10,861 nucleotides of DNA from positions 1-10,861 of the forward strand of contig SFHI01000051.1 in assembly GCA_004555705.1 (NCBI GenBank), given 5' to 3'. The notes under the pieces were generated by a model that saw only the letters and a program-made list of their open reading frames with translations, made no database searches and had not been told where the DNA came from. Positions 1 through 5,590 of the stretch are shown piece by piece. Within the stretch, counting starts at the first letter, position 1, and every line of letters begins with the position of its first letter. Made by a program: the position numbers and the translations under genes. Origin of the DNA: Clostridiales bacterium. GTDB taxonomy: Bacteria > Bacillota > Clostridia > Oscillospirales > Oscillospiraceae.

Positions 1-210
1 GGTGATTTCCTCGGAAAATGAATACGAAACGGTACCAAGCTGCCTAAGAGTGTGATTCGTTAGACAGTCTGGCGCACTGGCTCGCAATGACAGCGTTTTA
101 TTTGGCGCACACCTGTAAACAACAATTAAACTTACAGAAGCAGGAAACCTGCGGCGTCCTGGCTGCAGCTTGGTTGGTCAGCAGAAACAGTGCCGCTGCT
201 TCGTGCTGTG
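1..210. other. Left-edge intergenic region, repeat-like, no confident gene
   Basis: No convincing gene is visible here. The frame starting at base 2 is open from the window edge to a stop at 53-55 (last residues ...VPSCLRV), so it could be the 3' end of a plus-strand gene. The minus strand over bases 1-70 is also open, so neither reading is safe. Bases 77-92 contain the string ACTGGCTCGCAATGAC; its complement begins GTCATTGCGAG, a string I associate from memory with dispersed intergenic repeats of Clostridia. Bases 113-127 match the end of the inverted-repeat element found twice further right. A small hairpin (GCAGG/CCTGC, 3-base loop) lies at 140-152. I infer a patchwork of intergenic repeats. 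Confidence 0.4.
113..127. repeat. Solo terminal repeat of the intergenic inverted-repeat element
   Basis: CTGTAAACAACAATT is identical over 15 bases to the right end of the complete element at 5384-5561. Eleven of the bases (TAAACAACAAT) also match the right end of the element at 2745-2916. No GGGCGG palindrome and no opposite end are found beside it, so it is a solo end or the remnant of a deleted copy. A 15-base exact match in a window this size is unlikely by chance. Confidence 0.6.
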
Positions 211-255
211 CTTTCGGAAAAAAGAAGGGCCTGCCGCGGAATCTGCGGCAGGCCC
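211..255 (-). terminator. Rho-independent terminator of the MATE gene
   Basis: Bases 227-237 (GGGCCTGCCGC) pair perfectly with 245-255 (GCGGCAGGCCC), giving an 11-bp GC-rich stem with a 7-base loop. Read on the minus strand, the hairpin is followed by TTCTTTTTTCC (bases 226-216), a good uridine tract. It begins 15 bases after the stop codon of the MATE transporter gene and so ends that transcript. Confidence 0.93.
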
Positions 256-269
256 TCGGTCTCTATGGT

Positions 270-1667
270 TCAGGTTTTTGCCCGGGAAAGACGGCGGGAG
301 ACGGTGCGCTGGGGGGAATAGCCCCGCTTGCGCAGACACCGGTAATAGGCGGGGAACAGGAACAGGTCCGCCATGACCCAGGCGGCGGGGCTGGCGAAGC
401 ACACGGCGTTGAAGCCCAGCCAGGGCACCAGGCAAAGTCCGAAAACCGCCCGGGCCACCATTTCCATCACTCCGGCAAGAACGGCCAACTCGGAATAGCC
501 CATGCCCTGGATGGTGAATCGAAGCAGGTTCACGAACAAAAGCGGAATGTAGAACAGGGCGTTGGTCATGAGGAACTGACGGCTCAGGGGAATGACTGCC
601 GCAGTGGAGGCCTGGTCCCCGGTATCCAGGAAAAGCCGGGTCATTTCCCCTCCGCCGAAATACAGGGCCAGGAGAATGACAATAGAATACACGCCTCCCA
701 AAAGGGTGCAGTCCCGGATGCCCTGGTGAATCCGCTCGGGCTTGCCCGCTCCCAGGTTCTGCCCGGCGAAGGTGGCCGCAGTGGTGCCCATGGCGTCAAA
801 GGGGCATACGCAGAGCATACTGACCTTGCTCCCGGCGGTGACAGCGGCCATGGCGCTGGCTCCCAGCCCGTTGACGGCGGACTGGAGCAGAATGCTGCCG
901 ATGGCGGTGATGGAATACTGCATTCCCATGGGGAGGCCCATGGCCAGCAGGTGCCAGGCATACACGGGCCTGAGTACAAGGTCCTCCCGGCTCAGGTGGA
1001 GAATGGGGAACCTGCGGATCATATACACAAGGCACAGCACACCGGAAATCAACTGGCTGAGGAGGGTCGCCCAGCCGGCTCCCGCCACGCCCATCCGGAA
1101 TACCACAATGAAGAGAAGATCAAGGGCAACATTCAGGACGCTGGAGAGAATCAGAAACATCAGCGGCGTCCGGGAATCGCCCAGGGAGCGGATGATTCCG
1201 GACAGGAGATTATAGAGCATGGTGGCGGGGATGGCCATGAAGATGATGAAAATGTAGTCATAGGCGTAGGAGAAAACCTCCGCGGGGGTCCCCATCCAGG
1301 TCAGCACATGGCGGCACAGAGATGTGGTGACCAGGGTGACGGTAAGGGCGATGGAGGCGGTAAGCCATATCATATTTCCCACGAAGCGGCGCAGGTCATC
1401 ATAGCTTTTTTGGCCGAATTTCTGGGCCACGGGGATGGCGAAGCCGGCGCAGATTCCGTTGCAAAGGCCCAGCACCAGAAAGTTGATGGAGCCTGTGGAG
1501 CCGACCCCTGCCAGGGCTTCCACGCCCAGGAGCTTGCCGACCACCATGGTGTCCACCATGCTGTAAAGCTGCTGAAACAGAAGCCCGAAGGTCAGCGGGA
1601 GCATAAAGGAAAGAACCAGACGCATGGGGGAGCCGACGGTCAGGTCCCGGGTACGGTTGTTGGTCAT
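270..1667 (-). CDS. MATE-family multidrug/sodium efflux transporter
   Basis: This 465-residue, very hydrophobic protein fits the usual 440-480 residues and 12 membrane helices of the MATE family, which exports cationic drugs or metabolites in exchange for Na+ or H+. The N-terminal repeat starts with the typical LPLTFGLLFQQLYSMVDTMVVG stretch in two parts: PLTFGLLFQQLY near residue 24 and VDTMVVGKLLG near residue 38. The second repeat begins near residue 243 with LPMGMQYSITAIGS and AVNGLGASAMAAVTAG. The C-terminal tail is basic (RCLRKRGYSPQR), as expected for a cytoplasmic end. The ATG at 1667 is preceded at six bases by GAGGTGA (1680-1674), which fixes the start. The gene has its own promoter and terminator and is probably monocistronic. 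The exported substrate cannot be told from sequence; subfamily placement (NorM or DinF-like) is not attempted. Confidence 0.95.
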   Translation of the reverse strand: MTNNRTRDLTVGSPMRLVLSFMLPLTFGLLFQQLYSMVDTMVVGKLLGVEALAGVGSTGSINFLVLGLCNGICAGFAIPVAQKFGQKSYDDLRRFVGNMIWLTASIALTVTLVTTSLCRHVLTWMGTPAEVFSYAYDYIFIIFMAIPATMLYNLLSGIIRSLGDSRTPLMFLILSSVLNVALDLLFIVVFRMGVAGAGWATLLSQLISGVLCLVYMIRRFPILHLSREDLVLRPVYAWHLLAMGLPMGMQYSITAIGSILLQSAVNGLGASAMAAVTAGSKVSMLCVCPFDAMGTTAATFAGQNLGAGKPERIHQGIRDCTLLGGVYSIVILLALYFGGGEMTRLFLDTGDQASTAAVIPLSRQFLMTNALFYIPLLFVNLLRFTIQGMGYSELAVLAGVMEMVARAVFGLCLVPWLGFNAVCFASPAAWVMADLFLFPAYYRCLRKRGYSPQRTVSRRLSRAKT

Positions 1668-1680
1668 GGTAAATCACCTC

Positions 1681-1707
1681 GTGCAGAATATATTCGTTAT
1701 ATTGCAC
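1681..1707. promoter_or_regulatory. Possible operator: inverted repeat at the MATE transcription start
   Basis: A 27-base imperfect inverted repeat has outer arms GTGCA (1681-1685) and TGCAC (1703-1707), and inner arms ATATA (1688-1692) and TATAT (1698-1702). The left side carries two extra bases between the arms. It sits between the -10 box and the ribosome binding site and covers the predicted start of transcription, the usual place for a repressor to block a drug-efflux gene. The binding protein is unknown and no regulator gene lies next to it, so this is inference from position and symmetry. Confidence 0.4.
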
Positions 1708-1710
1708 AAG

Positions 1711-1739
1711 ATATTACCACCTATTTTGTGAAATGTCAA
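1711..1739 (-). promoter_or_regulatory. Sigma-A promoter of the MATE gene
   Basis: On the minus strand the -35 box is TTGACA (1739-1734), the spacer is 17 bases and the -10 box is TAATAT (1716-1711). This is a perfect -35 and one change from the -10 consensus. Transcription would begin near 1704, leaving a leader of about 37 bases before the ATG at 1667. Confidence 0.85.
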
Positions 1740-1781
1740 TAGGAACAGGGCACTATTTTGGGAAATATCCTGCACTGCCGC

Positions 1782-2585
1782 CTACCCCAGCATCACGTCC
1801 AGAAGCATCATCACCGCAAAGCCGATAACGATCCCCATGGTGGCGCTGTAGGGGTTTTTCTCCTGGTTGCGCTGGCATTCCGGAATCAGCTCATGGACGG
1901 CCACCAGGATCATAGCCCCTGCGGCAAATGACAGGGCGTAGGGGAGAATCGCCTCCATATATACCACCAGGATCGCCCCGGCGACCCCCGCCGCAGGCTC
2001 CACCATGCCGGAGGCCTGCCCCAAAAGGAAGCTCCTGCGCCTGGAATACCCCTCCCGCCGAAGAGGGATGGACACCGCCGCGCCTTCGGGGAAGTTCTGC
2101 AGCCCGATGCCCACCGCCACGGACACGGCCCCCATCAGGGCCGCGCTGCTGTGGCTGCCGTTCTGCAGCGCGCCAAAGGCAACCCCCACCGCCAGTCCCT
2201 CGGGGATGTTGTGCAGGGTGATGGACAGGACCAGCAGGATGATCCGGTTCATCCGGTGGGCGGGTTCGGTTTTCCCGGACTCCGTCCGCCTGCGGGCGCG
2301 GGTAACCGCTTTGTCTGAGGCCCACAGGAACGTGGCCCCCAGAAGAAAACCGCCCGTCGCCACAAGCCAGGCAGGAAGCCTGGATACGGATTCCGCCCGG
2401 GCGATGGCGGGCTCCAGCAATGACCAGAAGCTGGCCGCGATCATGACCCCGGCGGCAAAGCCCAGCATGGAGTTCATAGCTTTCGGGGATGGGGAGCGGA
2501 AAAACAGCACCACCGCCGCTCCCAGTGCGGTGACCAGCCAGGTGCCCAGGGTGGCAATCAGGGCCATCATTACATAGTGATTCAT
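1782..2585 (-). CDS. ZIP-family divalent metal transporter (ZupT-like)
   Basis: The 267-residue membrane protein is a ZIP-family importer of zinc and possibly other divalent metals. The two signature metal-site helices are present: SITLHNIPEGLAVGVAFG (H125, N126, E129) and IGLQNFPEGAAVSIPL (N164, E167). Two further typical segments are ASGMVEPAAG (E196) and AVHELIPEC (H231, E232). About eight membrane helices can be placed, with a short basic loop at residues 93-112 that lacks the histidine-rich stretch of many eukaryotic ZIPs. The start is the ATG at 2583-2585, preceded by AGGAGG; a GTG at 2601-2603 is in frame, but the ribosome binding site lies after it. The stop is 114 bases upstream of the MATE start with no clear terminator between, so read-through into the MATE gene is possible. 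Confidence 0.92.
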   Translation of the reverse strand: MNHYVMMALIATLGTWLVTALGAAVVLFFRSPSPKAMNSMLGFAAGVMIAASFWSLLEPAIARAESVSRLPAWLVATGGFLLGATFLWASDKAVTRARRRTESGKTEPAHRMNRIILLVLSITLHNIPEGLAVGVAFGALQNGSHSSAALMGAVSVAVGIGLQNFPEGAAVSIPLRREGYSRRRSFLLGQASGMVEPAAGVAGAILVVYMEAILPYALSFAAGAMILVAVHELIPECQRNQEKNPYSATMGIVIGFAVMMLLDVMLG

Positions 2586-2603
2586 GCTGCACCTCCTACC
2601 CAC

Positions 2604-2609
2604 ATTATA
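2604..2609 (-). promoter_or_regulatory. Possible -10 box for the ZIP transporter gene
   Basis: A perfect TATAAT lies on the minus strand just before the ribosome binding site. No good -35 box is found 16-18 bases upstream, and the implied leader would be only about 14 bases. It could be an activator-dependent promoter or chance. Confidence 0.3.
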
Positions 2610-2744
2610 TACCTGCGGCGCGGTTGGGTGCGAAAAAGCCGGTTCCGTCGGGAAAACAGGACTACGGAGCGTAGGTTGCGGTTTGCAGATTTATCTGTAT
2701 ATTGATTGGTGTGGACAATCGTTGTTGCGGATACAGTAGAGATG
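2610..2744. other. Intergenic region between the ZIP gene and the repeat element
   Basis: No gene is seen. Two short hairpins occur: CTACG/CGTAG at 2662-2674 and CAGAT/ATCTG at 2686-2697. Neither is followed by a T-run, so neither looks like a terminator. I could not recognise a Zur- or MntR-type operator here. Confidence 0.4.
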
Positions 2745-2916
2745 ATTGTTGTTTACAGCAATAGTACCGTAGGGGCGGATATTATCCGCCCGCAACCTGA
2801 CGGCATCGAAAGCTCCCCGTTTTTATTGGAAACGCGCAATTGTCGGAACATTTCGGGCGGGAAATATCCACCCCTACAGTGGAAACGCAATGAGTTTGAA
2901 TAATCTAAACAACAAT
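2745..2916. repeat. Intergenic inverted-repeat element, copy A (MITE-like)
   Basis: The element is 172 bp and carries no gene. Its ends are ATTGTTGTTTA (2745-2755) and the exact inverse TAAACAACAAT (2906-2916). Inside are two inward-facing copies of a GGGCGG palindrome: the left at 2767-2792 has core GGGCGGATATTATCCGCCC, and the right at 2854-2879 has the degraded form GGGCGGGAAATATCCACCC. The left 26-base block is identical to the inverse of bases 5511-5536 in copy B. The right end stops 57 bases before the start codon of the acetyltransferase gene. Terminal and internal inverted repeats at this size fit a non-autonomous transposable element; no transposase or clear target duplication is visible. 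Confidence 0.82.
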
Positions 2917-2973
2917 TTCCCGCCTCACGGAGCAGCCCTGTATGGGTATTTCAGGAAACAAGGAGGTAGCAAT

Positions 2974-3660
2974 ATGAGAAACCCTCAATTTACCCCGCTG
3001 GATTTACGGGACTGGAAGCGCGGACAGATGTTTTACTATTTCGCGAAAATGGCCCCCACCGGGTATTCCCTGACAGTGGATGTGGACATCACCCGGATGC
3101 TGGCGGCATGCAGGGAGGCCGGGGTCAAATTCTTTCCCGCCTATCTGTGGCTGGTCACAAGGTGCCTGAACCTGCAGACGGAATTCCGGATTGCGGAAAA
3201 GGAGGGGCAAATCGGATATTACGATTTTCTGACGCCCCTTTATGCCTCCTTTCATGAGGACGACAAAACCTTTTCCCTGATGTGGACGGAATTCCGGGAG
3301 GAATTCGGTGAATTTTACCGGGCATATCTGGAGAATCAGAAATGCTATGGGGACAATCACGGGGTCCTGTGTCAGAATCAGACGGTGCCCCCGGAGAACG
3401 CCTATACGGTATCCTGCGTACCCTGGATTTCCTTCCGGAGCTTCTCCGTCCACTCCTATGGGGATAAGCCCTACTATTTTCCATCCGTGGAGGCGGGGCG
3501 CTATTATGAAAGCGGGGGAAAAACCCTGATCCCCCTGTCCATCACCTGCCACCACGCGGCGGCGGATGGATACCACGTCAAATGCTTCCTGGACGCTTTC
3601 CAGGAAAGTGCGGATAATTTTGCATATTTTCTTACGGAGACTTCGGGAAGAAATGGGTGA
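2974..3660 (+). CDS. Chloramphenicol O-acetyltransferase-like protein (type A CAT family)
   Basis: The 228-residue protein matches the classical trimeric CAT family (about 215-220 residues) along its whole length. These enzymes move the acetyl group of acetyl-CoA onto the 3-hydroxyl of chloramphenicol. The active-site motif HHAAADG is at residues 193-199, with catalytic His194 and the structural Asp198. PWISFRSF (150-157) holds Ser156, the counterpart of the active-site serine Ser148 of CAT III. FHEDDKTFSLMWTEF (93-107) and GDNHGVL are also typical. AAGGAGG before the ATG at 2974 decides the start; an in-frame ATG at 2890 would put the first residues inside repeat element A and has no such site. 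No clear promoter is seen between the element and the gene. Family membership is strong, but whether it detoxifies chloramphenicol or acetylates another hydroxyl substrate cannot be decided here. Confidence 0.88.
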   Translation: MRNPQFTPLDLRDWKRGQMFYYFAKMAPTGYSLTVDVDITRMLAACREAGVKFFPAYLWLVTRCLNLQTEFRIAEKEGQIGYYDFLTPLYASFHEDDKTFSLMWTEFREEFGEFYRAYLENQKCYGDNHGVLCQNQTVPPENAYTVSCVPWISFRSFSVHSYGDKPYYFPSVEAGRYYESGGKTLIPLSITCHHAAADGYHVKCFLDAFQESADNFAYFLTETSGRNG

Positions 3661-3683
3661 ATTGTAAACATTCTGTGTTTTGC

Positions 3684-3712
3684 TTGCAATTAGGGACAAG
3701 ACGTGGTAAAGT
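3684..3712 (+). promoter_or_regulatory. Promoter of the prolyl isomerase gene
   Basis: TTGCAA (3684-3689) and TAAAGT (3707-3712) are separated by 17 bases, and the predicted leader is about 37 bases. The promoter lies in the gap after the acetyltransferase stop codon, which has no terminator, so the downstream gene may be read both from here and by read-through. A 4-bp hairpin (CCGC/GCGG, 3728-3739) lies just before the ribosome binding site. Confidence 0.6.
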
Positions 3713-3755
3713 AGTCAGGCTGATTTGCCGCGTATGCGGGGAAAGAGGATTGACT

Positions 3756-5324
3756 ATGGAACATTGTAAATATTGTGAGGCCGAGCTGGAAGAGGGCAGT
3801 ATGGTGTGCCCCAGCTGCGGCAAGGATAACGCGGATGTGACCCAGGAGGTTCCGGAGCAGGAAACAGAGGCTGCCGACTCCAGGGAGGAGCAGAAGGCTT
3901 CTGAGGATGCCGGGGCTGAGCAGAAGGAAATCCAGCCGGAGGATGCTCAGGAGCAGGAAAACGCCGGAGAAACCGAAACAGACGCCCGGGAGCCGGAGCA
4001 GGAGATAGAGCTGCCCACGGCTATTCAGCCCGTTGTGAAGATGACTCCCGGCAAGGTGGCTGCCGCTGTGGCGGGGCTGGTGGTTCTGGCGGCCGCGGTG
4101 GTGGCGCTGGTGCTGTGGGGCATGAAGGACTCGATTTTCCGGAAGGACACGCTGATGGAGACGCTCCCTGCCGAAACAGGAGAAACCGTCTCTGCAGAGG
4201 AGGCAACCATCCCTGAAGATGGAGACCCGGACAATGAAACCTGCAAGGGCAGCTACAGCGCCTCCGATGAGGCGGTCATCGCCGCCCGGGATACGGTGGT
4301 CGCCACCGCAGGGGAGTACCCCCTGACCTTGGGCGAGCTTCAGATTTACTACTGGCAGGAGGTCAGCTCCTTCCTGAATCAGTACGGAGCCTATGCGCCC
4401 TACTTCGGACTGGACTATACCCAGCCCCTGGAAACCCAGCCCTGCGGAATTATGGAGGGAAGAACCTGGCAGCAGTACTTCCTGGCCAGCGCGCTGAATT
4501 CCTGGAGAACCTATCAGGCCCTGGACGCCGAGGCCGCTGCCCAGAACTTCGAAATGGAGCAGGAACTGAAGGATTATATCGCCGCGCTTCCCGAAACCAT
4601 GGAGGAAGAGGCGATTTCCAAGGGCTTTGAAGGCGCGGAGGACCTGCTTAAGTACAATGTGGGCCCGGGCGCTACCGTGGCGGATTATGTGAAGTTCATG
4701 GAGGTTTACTACCGGGGCTACAGCTATTTCAACGATTTCTACTCAAAGCTCACTGCCACCGATGAGGAGATCGCGGATATGTTTGCCCTCCATGAGGAGG
4801 AATACGCCCAGCAGGGACTGACCCGGGATACAAAGACCGTAAACGTGCGGCACATCCTGATTTACCCCGAGGGGGCGACAACGGATACCATCCGCACCGA
4901 AACCTTCTCCGATGAAGCCTGGGCCGCCGGGGAGGCTTCCGCCCAGGCGCTGCTGGAGGAGTGGCTCCAGGGAGAGCAGACCGAGGAGAGCTTCGCGGCG
5001 CTGGCCGAGGAGCATTCCCAGGACCCCGGTTCCGCTGCCAACGGCGGGCTTTACACCGATGTGTACGAGGGGGATATGGTGGAGGCCTTTGACGCCTGGT
5101 GCTTTGATCCCCTGCGTCAGGTTGGAGATTACGGAATTGTCAGGACGGAGTTCGGTTACCACATTATGTACTACTCCGGAGAGACCATCCAGTGGCCCAT
5201 CCACGCCGAGAGCGACGTGATCAACGAAAAGACCAACAATATGGTAGACGCAGCCGTGGAAAAGCTGCCCATTCAGGTGGATTACGATAAAATCCTCCTG
5301 GCTGTGGTGGATTTAGGCGCATAA
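3756..5324 (+). CDS. Membrane-anchored parvulin-type peptidyl-prolyl isomerase with N-terminal zinc ribbon (PrsA/SurA-like)
   Basis: The 522-residue protein probably helps secreted proteins fold outside the membrane. A zinc ribbon comes first, with CKYC and CPSC pairs (Cys4, 7, 18, 21). Residues 25-88 form a very acidic, Glu/Gln-rich, probably disordered linker. One membrane helix spans about 101-121 (VAAAVAGLVVLAAAVVALVL), followed by another low-complexity acidic spacer to about 165. Residues 175-340 resemble the helical SurA_N-type chaperone region. The parvulin domain covers about 363-474, with NVRHILIYP, SFAALAEEHSQDPGSAANGG and FGYHIMYYSG. There is no signal peptide or lipobox, unlike classical PrsA, so the internal helix should anchor it with the ribbon in the cytoplasm. 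The ATG at 3756 is chosen because GAGG precedes it and the ribbon starts at once; upstream in-frame codons lie in the promoter. The gene ends at a strong terminator. Confidence 0.88.
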   Translation: MEHCKYCEAELEEGSMVCPSCGKDNADVTQEVPEQETEAADSREEQKASEDAGAEQKEIQPEDAQEQENAGETETDAREPEQEIELPTAIQPVVKMTPGKVAAAVAGLVVLAAAVVALVLWGMKDSIFRKDTLMETLPAETGETVSAEEATIPEDGDPDNETCKGSYSASDEAVIAARDTVVATAGEYPLTLGELQIYYWQEVSSFLNQYGAYAPYFGLDYTQPLETQPCGIMEGRTWQQYFLASALNSWRTYQALDAEAAAQNFEMEQELKDYIAALPETMEEEAISKGFEGAEDLLKYNVGPGATVADYVKFMEVYYRGYSYFNDFYSKLTATDEEIADMFALHEEEYAQQGLTRDTKTVNVRHILIYPEGATTDTIRTETFSDEAWAAGEASAQALLEEWLQGEQTEESFAALAEEHSQDPGSAANGGLYTDVYEGDMVEAFDAWCFDPLRQVGDYGIVRTEFGYHIMYYSGETIQWPIHAESDVINEKTNNMVDAAVEKLPIQVDYDKILLAVVDLGA

Positions 5325-5328
5325 GCTT

Positions 5329-5361
5329 CGCCCGGAACCAATCGGTTCCGGGCGCTTTTTT
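5329..5361 (+). terminator. Rho-independent terminator of the prolyl isomerase gene
   Basis: CGCCCGGAACC (5329-5339) pairs perfectly with GGTTCCGGGCG (5344-5354): an 11-bp stem with a 4-base loop, followed by C and six T. It starts four bases after the stop codon. The minus strand shows no matching T-run, so it acts on the plus strand only. Confidence 0.95.
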
Positions 5362-5383
5362 ATCGGCATGATTCAAAGGACGG

Positions 5384-5561
5384 TAAATTGTTGTTTACAG
5401 TTTTCAAACACCTTGCGTTGTTACCGCAGGGGCGGCTATTAGCCGCCCGAAACGTTACGGTTTTTGAGCATTTTCGGATAAAATGGTCATTTCCGTAGTC
5501 GTCAGCAAAGCGGGCGGATAATATCCGCCCCTACGGTGATATTGCTGTAAACAACAATTTA
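5384..5561. repeat. Intergenic inverted-repeat element, copy B (MITE-like, complete)
   Basis: The element is 178 bp and carries no gene. Its ends are perfect 17-bp inverted repeats, TAAATTGTTGTTTACAG (5384-5400) and CTGTAAACAACAATTTA (5545-5561). Each end leads to a 26-base block holding a GGGCGG palindrome: left 5424-5449 (core GGGCGGCTATTAGCCGCCC) and right 5511-5536 (core GGGCGGATAATATCCGCCC). The blocks are inverted copies with three differences, two of which are a paired A:T to C:G change that keeps the palindrome intact. The outermost TA at each end would fit a TA target duplication, though symmetry alone also explains it. The element lies between convergent genes, and its hairpins may end transcription of the ATP-grasp operon, which has no ordinary terminator. 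Confidence 0.87.
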
Positions 5562-5590
5562 TCTGCAAGAAAAGGAATATCGATCTTCTC

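Noticed and set aside
87..1742. A 551-codon open frame on the plus strand
   Set aside because: It lies opposite the MATE gene; the product is a Gly/His/Gln-rich low-complexity string with no domain, the usual shadow of a GC-rich gene.
2890..2973. Longer start for the CAT-like protein
   Set aside because: The added residues are encoded partly by the repeat element; the AAGGAGG site favours the ATG at 2974.
2767..5536. GGGCGG palindromes as a CRISPR array
   Set aside because: The repeats are paired inverted copies within two separate elements, not evenly spaced direct repeats with unique spacers.
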